A DNA stretch of 64,000 nucleotides. Source: a virus. Each line of letters starts with the position of its first letter. Position 1 is the stretch's first letter. Positions 9,221 to 18,452 of the stretch are shown here, in pieces. The stretch is taken from IMG/VR virus record IMGVR_UViG_3300046810_000466, positions 21,169-85,168 of that record; one strand, given 5' to 3'. The notes beneath the pieces are model-generated. The model did not search any database. It worked only from the letters and a program-made list of their open reading frames with translations, and was not told the origin of the DNA. The position numbers and the translations under genes were made by a program.

Positions 9221-12166
9221 ATGGCTCTCGCAATTCAAGAAATGATCGACAACGTCACACGCTATCGCTTCAACCCGGCTAGTATCCAGCGGGTGGCGTT
9301 GCGTGGGCTGGCGGAGATCAACAATGGTCAACAGCTTTACTTCGATGCAACCAATCCGTTTATTCAAGCGCTGCAATGTGGCGCAGTAGAAACGGCAGCA
9401 TTCATGCAGTCGCACGAAGCCGAGTGCCGTCGTCGTTATCCGTGCCTGGCACAGACACAAGAAGATCTGTACCTGCATATGTCGGACCAAGCTTATATCA
9501 ATCGCTTTGCTGTTCCGGCACAAGCGAACTTCAGCTTCCGCTTCTTCAAGCCCGAGCTGGTGAACGCCATGGTCTACGATAATGCAACCGGCTATACCAA
9601 GCTGGTTATTCCTCGTAACACCTACTTCACTGTGGGTGGCACCGTCTTCAGTTTACAATACCCTATCGACGTGCGTCAGTTGGCCAATGGCGCGTTGTCA
9701 ATCGTGTATAACAACGAGCAGGTATCGCCACTGCAAACGTTGGAAAGCAACTCGATCCCTTACGAGATCCAGGATGGCGCTGAAGGTGAGTACGTCAAGT
9801 TCGATGTGCTGGCCACCCAATTCAACATCACTCAGATGGTGGAGTCCATCAGCAAAGCGAAAGACGTATCGATCGCAATGCCGATCACCGATCAGATTTA
9901 CTTTGCTCGGGTGTACCACAAGAACTCGGCGACCGGTAAATGGGATGAGCTGGCTACCACCCATGCCGCCAGTATTTACGATGCCACGAAACCAACAGCA
10001 GTCCTTCACGTTGCTGACGGGGTCTTGCAGGTGAAGATTCCGCAAGTGTATGTTCGCACTGGGCTGCTGTATTCGAATATCCGGGTGGACATGTACGAGA
10101 CCAAAGGCGCCATCAATCTGCCGCTGGCTGAGTACCCATCGAATGCGTTCTCCATTACGTGGAAAGCGTTCGACAGCTCCGAGCAGAGTAATGTCTTCTC
10201 GGCGCCATTGCCGAACATGAACGTGAATGCTTTCTCCAACGAGATCGTCATCGGCGGTCGCAATGAGATGGGGTTCGAAGAGTTGCGCAAGAACGTCATC
10301 AACAACGCGACGGGTCCTATCCACCAACCTGTTACCGAAGCCCAGTTGGAAGCACAGTTGAGGAACGCTGGTTACGACATCGTTAAAGGTAAAGACAACA
10401 TCACGGACCGTATCTACTTAGCGACCCGTGAGATGCCATCGCCTGAGCTTGTTACAGCCACCACAGCGGCCTCAACAGGCAACAAGCTACTCACGGCAGC
10501 CGCAGCCTCTATTGAGACCCTGACGGTCGCTACAGAGTCTCTCGCTGGCTTGCCTACGGTGATTGATAACGGCGACAGCATTACCATCACACCAGACACG
10601 CTTTACCAGATCGTGGACGGCATTGCACAGCCGGTACCGCAATCCGATGTAGAGAACATCTTGTCGATGCCGGCTGACAAACGCGCGTTGGCAGTGACCA
10701 ACGGTAACTTCCTTTACACGCCATTCCACTACGTGCTCGATTCATCGAATGCGTCGTTTGAGATTCGTCCGTACTACTTGGACAATCCGATGGCCACCTC
10801 CAAGGTGTTCGTCAAACAAAATGACACAACACTGATGTTGGTGGGAACGTCGTTGTACGGTCTGGTGCGCACGACGACAGGTTTCATCATGCAAGTACAA
10901 ACGCGTTCTGACGATGTCTATAAGTCATTGCCGGACAGCCAAGTGTTTGCACAGATGGCTTTCATCCCGCACGGTGAGCGGGATCGTGCCTACGTTAACG
11001 GTGTGATGGTTGGCAAGACGTCGAAAGGTGAACGGATCTTTAACTTCGATCTGTCCACCACGTTCAATGTGGACTCCAGCGACAACATGGAGATGACCAA
11101 GTTCACCATGTACAACACGGAACCTCGGATCACCAAGACCGCGTTGCTCAACTCGTTCGATGTGATCTACTCCACCTCCGTGGTATTGACGTCCCGTTGG
11201 ACGCCAAATGAAGTGGATGAGGTGTTGGGTCGTCATCTGTTGCCGAACCAGATCGCCGGTATCAACCACGAACAGATCCGGATCAAGTTCGGCGAACCAC
11301 TGGACATGCTCTGGACTCGTGCTCGCACTGTCGCTTCTTCCATCACGTACCAGGTGTGGGAGGAGGATCTGCAAGCCTTCTACAAAGAAGACGTGTTTGA
11401 GTACGGCGCTGACGGTTTGCGGTTGAGTGTGGTGGAAGGGCAGCTGGTCTATAACAAGTTGCATCTGAAAGGTGATCCGATTCTCGGTCCTGAGGAAGCC
11501 ATCACGTACGAACACCGTAAAGGTGATCTGAAACGCGATTCGTCAGGTCAGCTGATCCCAGCCAACCCACGGGGTCTGAAACGTCAGATCGACTTGATGT
11601 TGCTCGAGGGTGTGTACTGGTTCGCCACCGATGAAACGACGGCCAACTACCGCACGACATTGACCCGGGCACTGGTGTCATGGTTGGTGAACGATCTGGA
11701 GTCCTTCAAAACGGGACTGCTGGACAAGACGCGGATCTACTTCTATCCGAAGACTACCTCGGGTACGGTCAACGTTTATCTGTGGGATGATGTTCGTAAG
11801 GCTATCTCTGCTGGTCAGTCGTTCAACGTAACGTTGGCGGTGTCCAAGCAAGTGCATGAGAACCTCAACCTGCGTGATCGTCTGGAAGTGGCAACCATCC
11901 AAGTGCTGTCGACGATGCTGCAACAGAAGACCGTGTCGACATCGCAGATGCTCGAAGCGCTGCGCAAGAAATACGGCAGCGATGTTATCGACGTGCAGTT
12001 GTCAGGTCTGGGTGGTGAGTTCAACTATCCCGTGCTGACCATGGCAGATGACACCGACCGTCTGTCCATCCGTAAACGTCTGGTGGCTTTGGCCGACGGT
12101 AAGTTGGCAGCTGAAGAAGATGTTACCGTGGCTTTCGTCATTCACAAAGGCAAAAGCGCTACTTAA
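9221..12166 (+). CDS. Large structural protein, possibly baseplate
   Basis: 981 aa, start behind GAGGATAA. Mostly beta-rich with repeated YFxVGGTVFSL-like strands, typical of large virion proteins. A helical segment followed by DNITDRIYLATREMP near residue 395 looks like the connector seen in myovirus baseplate wedge proteins, but I cannot confirm homology. A Thr/Ala-rich linker (about 405-440) separates two halves. It is the second gene of a two-gene plus-strand unit ending at a strong bidirectional terminator. Confidence 0.65.
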   Translation: MALAIQEMIDNVTRYRFNPASIQRVALRGLAEINNGQQLYFDATNPFIQALQCGAVETAAFMQSHEAECRRRYPCLAQTQEDLYLHMSDQAYINRFAVPAQANFSFRFFKPELVNAMVYDNATGYTKLVIPRNTYFTVGGTVFSLQYPIDVRQLANGALSIVYNNEQVSPLQTLESNSIPYEIQDGAEGEYVKFDVLATQFNITQMVESISKAKDVSIAMPITDQIYFARVYHKNSATGKWDELATTHAASIYDATKPTAVLHVADGVLQVKIPQVYVRTGLLYSNIRVDMYETKGAINLPLAEYPSNAFSITWKAFDSSEQSNVFSAPLPNMNVNAFSNEIVIGGRNEMGFEELRKNVINNATGPIHQPVTEAQLEAQLRNAGYDIVKGKDNITDRIYLATREMPSPELVTATTAASTGNKLLTAAAASIETLTVATESLAGLPTVIDNGDSITITPDTLYQIVDGIAQPVPQSDVENILSMPADKRALAVTNGNFLYTPFHYVLDSSNASFEIRPYYLDNPMATSKVFVKQNDTTLMLVGTSLYGLVRTTTGFIMQVQTRSDDVYKSLPDSQVFAQMAFIPHGERDRAYVNGVMVGKTSKGERIFNFDLSTTFNVDSSDNMEMTKFTMYNTEPRITKTALLNSFDVIYSTSVVLTSRWTPNEVDEVLGRHLLPNQIAGINHEQIRIKFGEPLDMLWTRARTVASSITYQVWEEDLQAFYKEDVFEYGADGLRLSVVEGQLVYNKLHLKGDPILGPEEAITYEHRKGDLKRDSSGQLIPANPRGLKRQIDLMLLEGVYWFATDETTANYRTTLTRALVSWLVNDLESFKTGLLDKTRIYFYPKTTSGTVNVYLWDDVRKAISAGQSFNVTLAVSKQVHENLNLRDRLEVATIQVLSTMLQQKTVSTSQMLEALRKKYGSDVIDVQLSGLGGEFNYPVLTMADDTDRLSIRKRLVALADGKLAAEEDVTVAFVIHKGKSAT

Positions 12167-12177
12167 TACGGCATACA

Positions 12178-12205
12178 CTCCCATCACCCCGTAGGGTGAT
12201 GGGAG
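12178..12205. terminator. Bidirectional terminator
   Basis: CTCCCATCACCC and GGGTGATGGGAG form a perfect 12-bp stem with a CGTA loop. The constant arm CGGCATA lies at 12169-12175. It separates convergent genes ending at 12166 and 12215. Confidence 0.85.
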
Positions 12206-12214
12206 CTATGACCT

Positions 12215-13600
12215 CTAGGCGAAGCTAGCGTCTTTCATCTCGACGATGCCGTCCAGCGTGGCTTTCATCTCGTTGAAGTTTTCTTCTGGCATTTGCAGCG
12301 TGTCCTTACATTGCAGGATCGCTTTCCATGCCACGTCCGTCACTGCTGTTACCAGTGTTGCAGCGAAGCTGGTTGCCAAGCCAGCATTACCGCACCACTT
12401 AGCGATCTCGCCGACACCGCTGCACATGCCGAGGTTGCTCTTAGCGAACTCCGTCGTCAGTTTGTACAGGGTGTCGTTTACGAACGTCAGCTTTTCCGAC
12501 TGGCTGTCGTAAGACGCAATGAAGCTGGCCGCTTCTTGCAACGTGCCGAGCAAAGCCTTGGCCGCTTCGTTGTACGACTTCAGGCGATCGACGATGACTT
12601 CGACTTTGGATTCCTGCGCAGCGTTGCTGATCTGGTGTATCCAGCGCAGCGTTGACATAGCAGTAGCTTCCGGATCGACCATCTTGTCTTCTGCTGAACG
12701 GAAGACGTCCGCCACATTCACCACCGACGTTACCTTGGCGCCGGCGCCGAATGCAACAGTTGGTGTCGTAGGCAGTGTCAGGGAAACACGACCCGAGTCG
12801 GAAACCTTGAGGGCTGCCAAATGTTGATCAAATGCGTCTTTCCATTGCGTCAGATGCGTGGTCATGGTTTCGATAGCCGCTGGTGCTTCCAGGTGCGCAG
12901 TGTAGTAGGCGTCCATGGTAGCGAACGAATACGGCACACGGCGCGAGATCTTCAGGATATCGGCCACGATTGGCGTCTGGGTCTGATCAGCAGGCACAGC
13001 TTGGAACAGAGGATCGTCCCAGCTGAAACCAGCATCGGTTGCCAAACGCTGGAAGTCCCGCAGGCTGTAATACAGCATCGACACCTTGTTGGCACGACGC
13101 TTGAAGTCCAGCGTATTGATCAGGAAGTCCTGACCTGGGTTAGCAGAGACTTGTTCCAGACGAATGATCTGCGCTTGGATTTGCGTTGCCAGATCGCCGG
13201 CCATGGCTTTGTCGATCTCTTCCAGCGAAGCCTGGTAGCCGGTGAATGACGGGTGCTTGCTGTACCAGTTCACCGGCTTGTGCTTACCGAAGTTCGGCAA
13301 CACACTGATCGCTTCCGTGGCCAACTTCTGGTTCATGCCGCGTTGCGTAATCAGATCGTCACGCAAATACGACAATTCCACGTACAGCGATTCAGCGACC
13401 GCCGCTTCTTCCGGATTGAGCTTCGGGATCATTTCCATGATGACCGATGTGTCCGTCGCCACTTCGTTGGTCAGGACGTCCGGAATGGGTTCGCTCGGCA
13501 GCAGAGCGCCAGCGTTAAGGCTTTGGTCGGTCGGCGCGCCATTGATGACCGACTGGTTCATCGCGGCAGCCAAGGTAGCGGTGGCGTCGATGTCAGCCAT
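12215..13600 (-). CDS. Unknown helical protein, probable internal virion protein
   Basis: 461 aa, almost entirely predicted helix. Its ATG abuts the stop of the 167-aa gene (TAAATG). The acidic N-terminus, length and helical content resemble the internal-head paralogs, but the Trp block and LSxE site are not clearly present, so it is at best a distant relative. It lies in one unit with the 167-aa gene and the metalloprotease-like gene, which suggests joint packaging or assembly. Confidence 0.65.
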   Translation of the reverse strand: MADIDATATLAAAMNQSVINGAPTDQSLNAGALLPSEPIPDVLTNEVATDTSVIMEMIPKLNPEEAAVAESLYVELSYLRDDLITQRGMNQKLATEAISVLPNFGKHKPVNWYSKHPSFTGYQASLEEIDKAMAGDLATQIQAQIIRLEQVSANPGQDFLINTLDFKRRANKVSMLYYSLRDFQRLATDAGFSWDDPLFQAVPADQTQTPIVADILKISRRVPYSFATMDAYYTAHLEAPAAIETMTTHLTQWKDAFDQHLAALKVSDSGRVSLTLPTTPTVAFGAGAKVTSVVNVADVFRSAEDKMVDPEATAMSTLRWIHQISNAAQESKVEVIVDRLKSYNEAAKALLGTLQEAASFIASYDSQSEKLTFVNDTLYKLTTEFAKSNLGMCSGVGEIAKWCGNAGLATSFAATLVTAVTDVAWKAILQCKDTLQMPEENFNEMKATLDGIVEMKDASFA

Positions 13601-14104
13601 TTACTGTGCTCCCATTGGAACAGCAGGCGGCGATAGCAGCATGGCCACGTCGGATGCGATCAACATGATCTCGACTTTGTACTTGTTCATGAACTGGCTC
13701 AGTTCGTCCGAGATCTGGGATGCGCCACCGGAGTACAGCATGGTGATGTCCATGTTCTTGGCGGCTGGTTGGCTCAGCAGGTACTTCAGACGGTACTCGC
13801 TGTCTTGGGTATAGGCCGCCGGCCATGCTGCGAAATAACGCATCTTCCAGAACACCTGGGTGTATTCCAGTGCGGACTTGGCACCGAACACCACGCTCTC
13901 GTTGACTTCGGAGATCTTCTCCGATACCACTGGCAGCACTTGCTGGGCGAAAAATGCTGGGATGTTCTCCAGCTGTGCCGAAGGCAGGTGAGCTTGTGCC
14001 GAGGCGGCCAGCGCCACTGCGATCGCAACGATGCGTCCTTGATCAGCCGGCGCCTTGACAGTGCGGCCAATCGTTTCATTCAGTCCAAAGTACTTCGGGT
14101 CCAT
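13601..14104 (-). CDS. Unknown 167-aa protein
   Basis: Start at 14104 behind AAGGAAAA. An Ala-rich helical N-terminal half, then a compact domain with the hydrophobic tail VEIMLIASDVAMLLSPPAVP. No recognised family. It is sandwiched between the metalloprotease-like gene and the 461-aa gene without gaps, indicating a three-gene operon. Confidence 0.7.
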   Translation of the reverse strand: MDPKYFGLNETIGRTVKAPADQGRIVAIAVALAASAQAHLPSAQLENIPAFFAQQVLPVVSEKISEVNESVVFGAKSALEYTQVFWKMRYFAAWPAAYTQDSEYRLKYLLSQPAAKNMDITMLYSGGASQISDELSQFMNKYKVEIMLIASDVAMLLSPPAVPMGAQ

Positions 14105-14127
14105 GGGTTGTTTTCCTTGTCGGGTAA

Positions 14128-15444
14128 TTACAGTAATACGGCCAGCTCAGCCGAGCGAACGAACAGCGGGTTGTTGCCCAGTTGCTCGAGTTGTTGTTGC
14201 AGCATCTTGGTCTTGCGGTTGCGACGGTAGACCGGGATCAGCGTGGTGGCGATGTATTCACGCCATTCACGTTTATCCTTGATTCCTTCCATGGCTTTTT
14301 CCATGGCTTCGACATCGGTGACGATCCGTTTCTTCTCGTCAGCCGAGATGTTGCGGTTCTTCAGGCGATTGATCGTGTCCTGTTTAATGCGGCGGAAACG
14401 AACTTCCGGGGTATCGTAGGTGTTGTCGCCGTCGTCGCCGAAACCGCCCAGCAGGATGCCGATAACGTTAATCGGAATTGCCAGCAAGCTAATCGGTGGA
14501 ATGAACATCAACGCGATCGAAACGATCTGGCAGAAGATGAACCACGGTTGCGACATGTGAGCATAGTCGTCGCCGTAGATTGCCGTCAACTTGTTCAACG
14601 CAGTCATCAGGTGACGGCCGGCGCCGTGACGGGTGGCGAATTGATCAGCCAGGAATTCCGATGCCGTGGAATCGTAGATGCTGATGCCCAGCTCGCTGCG
14701 GGATTTTTCAGCCGTCTCGAACACGATAGCGGTTTCGATGATCGACTTCTTGTCGGTAGCAGCAATTGCCGCGACATCCACGTCCTTCAGCTTCAGGTCG
14801 TCAACGCACTTGGCAATGATCAGGTGACGCTGATCAACCGAGTAAGCGCCATCCAGGGCTTTAGTCATGGCGGCCAGCGCCATGTTGGTCGTTACCGTAC
14901 GGCAGAAGGTTTCGCAGTAGGTAAAGAAGTGGCCAACTTCGTGCAAGAACACTGCTGCCATTTCTTCGGAGCTGAAGCGATGCTTGTCCGCTAAGCCAGA
15001 ACCATCTTCCGTCGAGAACCAACCTTTCTTCAGTTGGTCGATCGGCAGGTAGATCGTAAATGGCAGTTCAGAGAACAAACCAGACGTCTTGGCGGTGTTG
15101 ATGTCGATCATCGACGTGCGACCGCCTGAACCTCCGATGAAGCGCTTGGTGAAGTTCAGCTGGGCGGAATACCACTCGCGGTAGTTGTTACGGACCAGGA
15201 CGCTGTTGTGGTACTCGTCGAAGATCATCATGCATGGCGGCAGTTCGCCAATCTCAACTGAACAGTTGATGTTGAAGGCGTTCTTAACAATAGCTTCCAG
15301 CAGCTCTTCGTTACGACGTTTCTGGCTGTCGAACTCCCGGCCGGCTTGGAACATGATGTCGCGGAAAGCCAGCTCCAGTTCTTTGAAGGTCTGGGTGCTC
15401 TGGTAATTGATTGCCTCGGTAGAGAGCAGGGGCATGCGTTGCAT
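14128..15444 (-). CDS. Putative membrane zinc metalloprotease (HExxH, M48-like)
   Basis: 438 aa. AAVFLHEVGHFFTYCE carries the HExxH zincin signature (H168, E169, H172). SEFLADQFATRHGAG (E263) matches the EFxAD third-ligand motif of M48/Ste24-like gluzincins. A hydrophobic double span follows (about 302-333), then a basic C-terminal coiled region. The N-terminus carries LSTE (7-10), like the maturation sites in internal head proteins, so it may itself be packaged. Peptidase activity is inferred from ligands; substrate unknown. Start at 15444 behind AAGGAT. Confidence 0.7.
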   Translation of the reverse strand: MQRMPLLSTEAINYQSTQTFKELELAFRDIMFQAGREFDSQKRRNEELLEAIVKNAFNINCSVEIGELPPCMMIFDEYHNSVLVRNNYREWYSAQLNFTKRFIGGSGGRTSMIDINTAKTSGLFSELPFTIYLPIDQLKKGWFSTEDGSGLADKHRFSSEEMAAVFLHEVGHFFTYCETFCRTVTTNMALAAMTKALDGAYSVDQRHLIIAKCVDDLKLKDVDVAAIAATDKKSIIETAIVFETAEKSRSELGISIYDSTASEFLADQFATRHGAGRHLMTALNKLTAIYGDDYAHMSQPWFIFCQIVSIALMFIPPISLLAIPINVIGILLGGFGDDGDNTYDTPEVRFRRIKQDTINRLKNRNISADEKKRIVTDVEAMEKAMEGIKDKREWREYIATTLIPVYRRNRKTKMLQQQLEQLGNNPLFVRSAELAVLL

Positions 15445-15591
15445 GGTTGGTATCCTTGTTGACCTGATTCAGAAAGTAAAAATAACGAGTAGGGCTATCA
15501 TTTGGTCCCAAACATGCAACGCAAAAAGAAACACCCGTTATCAGTGAAGTCATACTGATATTTACCGAATACCCTCTGATCGAGCCGCAAT

Positions 15592-17526
15592 ATGTCTACT
15601 AAACCAGCAGTCGTTACAAGAGCAAAAGATATTCACGGTCATGAAGTAGAGTTTACTGCCAACGATATTTTAGGTCATGAATGTCGTCACGTCACGTATT
15701 GCCAGCCACCAGAACCAGGTATGCGTGACTTACACCTCATCAAACGTGTTACTCATGTGAAGATTGGGGAGAAAACGCACTTCATTCCAAACACGGTTCC
15801 GAAGTGGGACTACGAGCGCAAGTTCTGGATTACAAAAGAAGGTCGGCAGCAGCACAAAGAGAAGCGTGAGTTTGCCGACATGGAGGACTTGCTCGAAGTT
15901 GTTTGCACACAATCGAAGCTGCGTGACCGAGTCCGTGACACGCTGGTTTCCATGACCGAGAAAAGTCGTAAGCGTTTCGGTCTGCCTTTCCCAGGTAAAA
16001 ACGACAGCTTACGCAAGTTAGCCCGCAGTCCTTATCTGTACGGTACCGACATCAGCTCAACGACCTTGCTCAAGCGGATGTACATGGACATGTTCCCACA
16101 TCTGCGCTCCAACTCTAGCATGGCGGCGACCGATACGGAAACCAACATGTTCAGCAAAGAGCAAGAGATCATCATGCAGACCATGACCATGAAGGACAAG
16201 GTCTTTACGGTGATCAAGAAAGACTTCTTCAAGGGTCACGAATACGTTGAAGAACGTCTGCGTCAAACCTTTGAGCAGCATCTCGGTGAAGACATCAAAG
16301 CGCGTGGCCTGAAGTGGGAGGTCATGTTCGTTGATACCGCTGGTCAGGTAGTGGTTGAGGTCATGAAGAAAGCCCACGAGTGGGGTCCAGACTTCTTGGC
16401 GATCTGGAACATCAAGTTCGACATGGTAAAGATGTTGGAAGCGCTGCGCGCCGATAACATCGACCCTGCCACGGTGTTCTCTGATCCATCGGTTGTCAGG
16501 GCTGGCTACCACCACTTCGACTTCAAGATCGGTCCTGCTCAGAAGGTCAAAGCCAATGGCGATGTACAGCCGCTCTCGCCATCGCAGCAGTGGCACGTTG
16601 TTACTACCCCAGCTTCGTTCTCCTTCATCGACGCTATGTGCGCCTTCCGTCAGATCCGTACGGGTCAGCAGGAAGAACCGTACTACGGTCTTGATGAGAT
16701 CATGGAAAAGTACATCAAGCGTAACAAGCTGAACTTCAAAGAAGCTGATGGCTTCCGTGAAGGTGAGTGGCACAAATTCATGCAGGAGTTCTACAAGTTT
16801 GAATACGTGATCTATAACGTGTTCGACTGCATCGGTATGGAAATCTTGGACGAAGAAACTTCGGACTTGAATCTGAACTTCCCGCTGTACTCCAATGCTT
16901 CGGATTACTCCATCTTCCCATCGCAACCGAAGAAGCTGTGCAACAAGTTGTTCTTCCATCTCTTGCAACACAACCGTGTCTTAGGGTCGACCTCTGACCA
17001 GATGCGAGATGAGAACGACGATAAGACAGTGAACGGCAAGGGCTGGATCACCATGCTACCGGCACACCAGGTCATGGACAATGGTTTGCAGTGCTTGGAA
17101 GAGATCAACGGCATGCCAACAAACATCCGAGTCGGCGTTGGTGACTTGGACATTGCTGGTACTTACCCGAACGAAGGTATCTGCATGAACATCTCGAAGT
17201 ACACGACGCATCGTGAACTGATCGAGATCGAAGGTATCCCAGATCACATCCGTCGTCGGATTGGATTTAATCTGGCAGGTGGTCATGTTAATGCAGTAGA
17301 GATCTGCTGCGACTTGTACAAGGCTCCGTCCTTGGACGACATGTACATGAGTTACCTGAAGAAGAAAGGCTTGGCTCCTCCGACGGTTGGTAAGGTATTC
17401 GATACACCGCCTTATAAACCAGACGAAACAAAACCATTCATGCCTCCTGAACCCATGTTAGGTGACGAAGTTTCTGAACCCAATCCGCTGGATGACGATT
17501 ACGACGCTCAGCAAGCTGCCGCCTAA
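15592..17526 (+). CDS. Family B DNA polymerase, N-terminal half (exonuclease and motif A)
   Basis: 644 aa. Exo I ATDTETN (D181, E183), Exo II IWNIKFD and Exo III YNVFD are all intact, so 3'-5' proofreading is expected. Polymerase motif A appears as GDLDIAGTYPN near residue 518. The protein then ends in an acidic, Pro-rich tail without motifs B and C; those lie in the separate gene at 47045-49189. The two proteins presumably assemble into one replicative polymerase working in the phage nucleus. It is a lone plus-strand gene bounded by terminators; the ribosome site is weak. Confidence 0.85.
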   Translation: MSTKPAVVTRAKDIHGHEVEFTANDILGHECRHVTYCQPPEPGMRDLHLIKRVTHVKIGEKTHFIPNTVPKWDYERKFWITKEGRQQHKEKREFADMEDLLEVVCTQSKLRDRVRDTLVSMTEKSRKRFGLPFPGKNDSLRKLARSPYLYGTDISSTTLLKRMYMDMFPHLRSNSSMAATDTETNMFSKEQEIIMQTMTMKDKVFTVIKKDFFKGHEYVEERLRQTFEQHLGEDIKARGLKWEVMFVDTAGQVVVEVMKKAHEWGPDFLAIWNIKFDMVKMLEALRADNIDPATVFSDPSVVRAGYHHFDFKIGPAQKVKANGDVQPLSPSQQWHVVTTPASFSFIDAMCAFRQIRTGQQEEPYYGLDEIMEKYIKRNKLNFKEADGFREGEWHKFMQEFYKFEYVIYNVFDCIGMEILDEETSDLNLNFPLYSNASDYSIFPSQPKKLCNKLFFHLLQHNRVLGSTSDQMRDENDDKTVNGKGWITMLPAHQVMDNGLQCLEEINGMPTNIRVGVGDLDIAGTYPNEGICMNISKYTTHRELIEIEGIPDHIRRRIGFNLAGGHVNAVEICCDLYKAPSLDDMYMSYLKKKGLAPPTVGKVFDTPPYKPDETKPFMPPEPMLGDEVSEPNPLDDDYDAQQAAA

Positions 17527-17533
17527 TAGCGGC

Positions 17534-17573
17534 ATACAACCCCTACCGGCCTCGCAGCTGGTAGGGGTTGTAT
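17534..17573. terminator. Bidirectional terminator with both constant arms
   Basis: ATACAACCCCTACC and GGTAGGGGTTGTAT form a perfect 14-bp stem. CGGCATA (17530) and TATGCCG (17578) flank it on both sides. It separates the convergent polymerase and 261-aa genes. Confidence 0.85.
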
Positions 17574-17595
17574 CACTTATGCCGTCGTAACGGGA

Positions 17596-18381
17596 TTAGT
17601 AGTTGAAGTAAGCCAGCACACGCTGACGGGCTTCTTCTTTGATCTGCTTGCCGGACAGGGCTTGCTCGATGTTGATCTGACGTTTGGCCGCGGCGCGTAC
17701 CAGGGCGGTCGGATCGGCCAGGGCCGTCAGCACGTTCACCAGGTAACGCAGGTGCTGTGCCGATGCCGATGGCAGCGTGACGTGCGGGGTGAAGCGGTGG
17801 ATGTTCTCGTCAGCGAACACGCCCTTCGGACCCATGTTGTCACGGATCAGCTTCATCACCATGCCGAAGACCATGTCGAATTCTTCAGCCTTGGTGTTGA
17901 TGGCCTGGATCAGGATGTGGTACAGCATACCTTGGATCTGGCCGCCGGTGTCGTGGTCCATGCGGACTTTGCTCGACATCTTTTCGATGTAGTCCTTCAG
18001 TTCCAGGATGGTCATCTTGGCAGGGCCGGAGGCGCCCAGCGGCAGCTCGTAAGCCGATGCCGGGAAGACCGGCAGCTGTTTCACATCGTTGGACGAGACG
18101 GCTGCCACTGGGGCAGGTTCCGGTTCAGCCGCTGGCTGTTCGGTAGCCTTGTGCTCAACCAGTTCGCTGGCAGGAGCAGCTTCGTTCGCAACGAAGTTTG
18201 CAGTGATAGCGTCGCCTTCGCGAGTAACGCTTTCCAGAACTTCTTGGCTGCCGCTGTCCACAGCAGGGGGAGTCAGCGTCACGCTGATGTCTTGATCGGA
18301 CGAACCCGATTGTTGTTCTTGATCTGCCACGGCAGTATCCTTTCGAGGTTGGGTGGATTGGTTGTTACGGTTCTTACTCAT
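17596..18381 (-). CDS. Unknown protein with long acidic disordered N-terminus
   Basis: 261 aa. Residues 1-110 are Glu/Ala/Pro/Ser-rich and probably disordered; residues 110-261 are a helical domain ending in YFNY. No known domain. It lies 71 bp downstream of the RNAP beta' fragment gene on the same strand, so it could be co-transcribed with it. A structural or polymerase-associated role would be speculation. Confidence 0.7.
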   Translation of the reverse strand: MSKNRNNQSTQPRKDTAVADQEQQSGSSDQDISVTLTPPAVDSGSQEVLESVTREGDAITANFVANEAAPASELVEHKATEQPAAEPEPAPVAAVSSNDVKQLPVFPASAYELPLGASGPAKMTILELKDYIEKMSSKVRMDHDTGGQIQGMLYHILIQAINTKAEEFDMVFGMVMKLIRDNMGPKGVFADENIHRFTPHVTLPSASAQHLRYLVNVLTALADPTALVRAAAKRQINIEQALSGKQIKEEARQRVLAYFNY

Positions 18382-18452
18382 GGGATTTCCAGTAGAAGTT
18401 AATCAGAAGATCGCGTGAGCGACGCTCAGAAGATTAGCCGCAAAATGTTATT

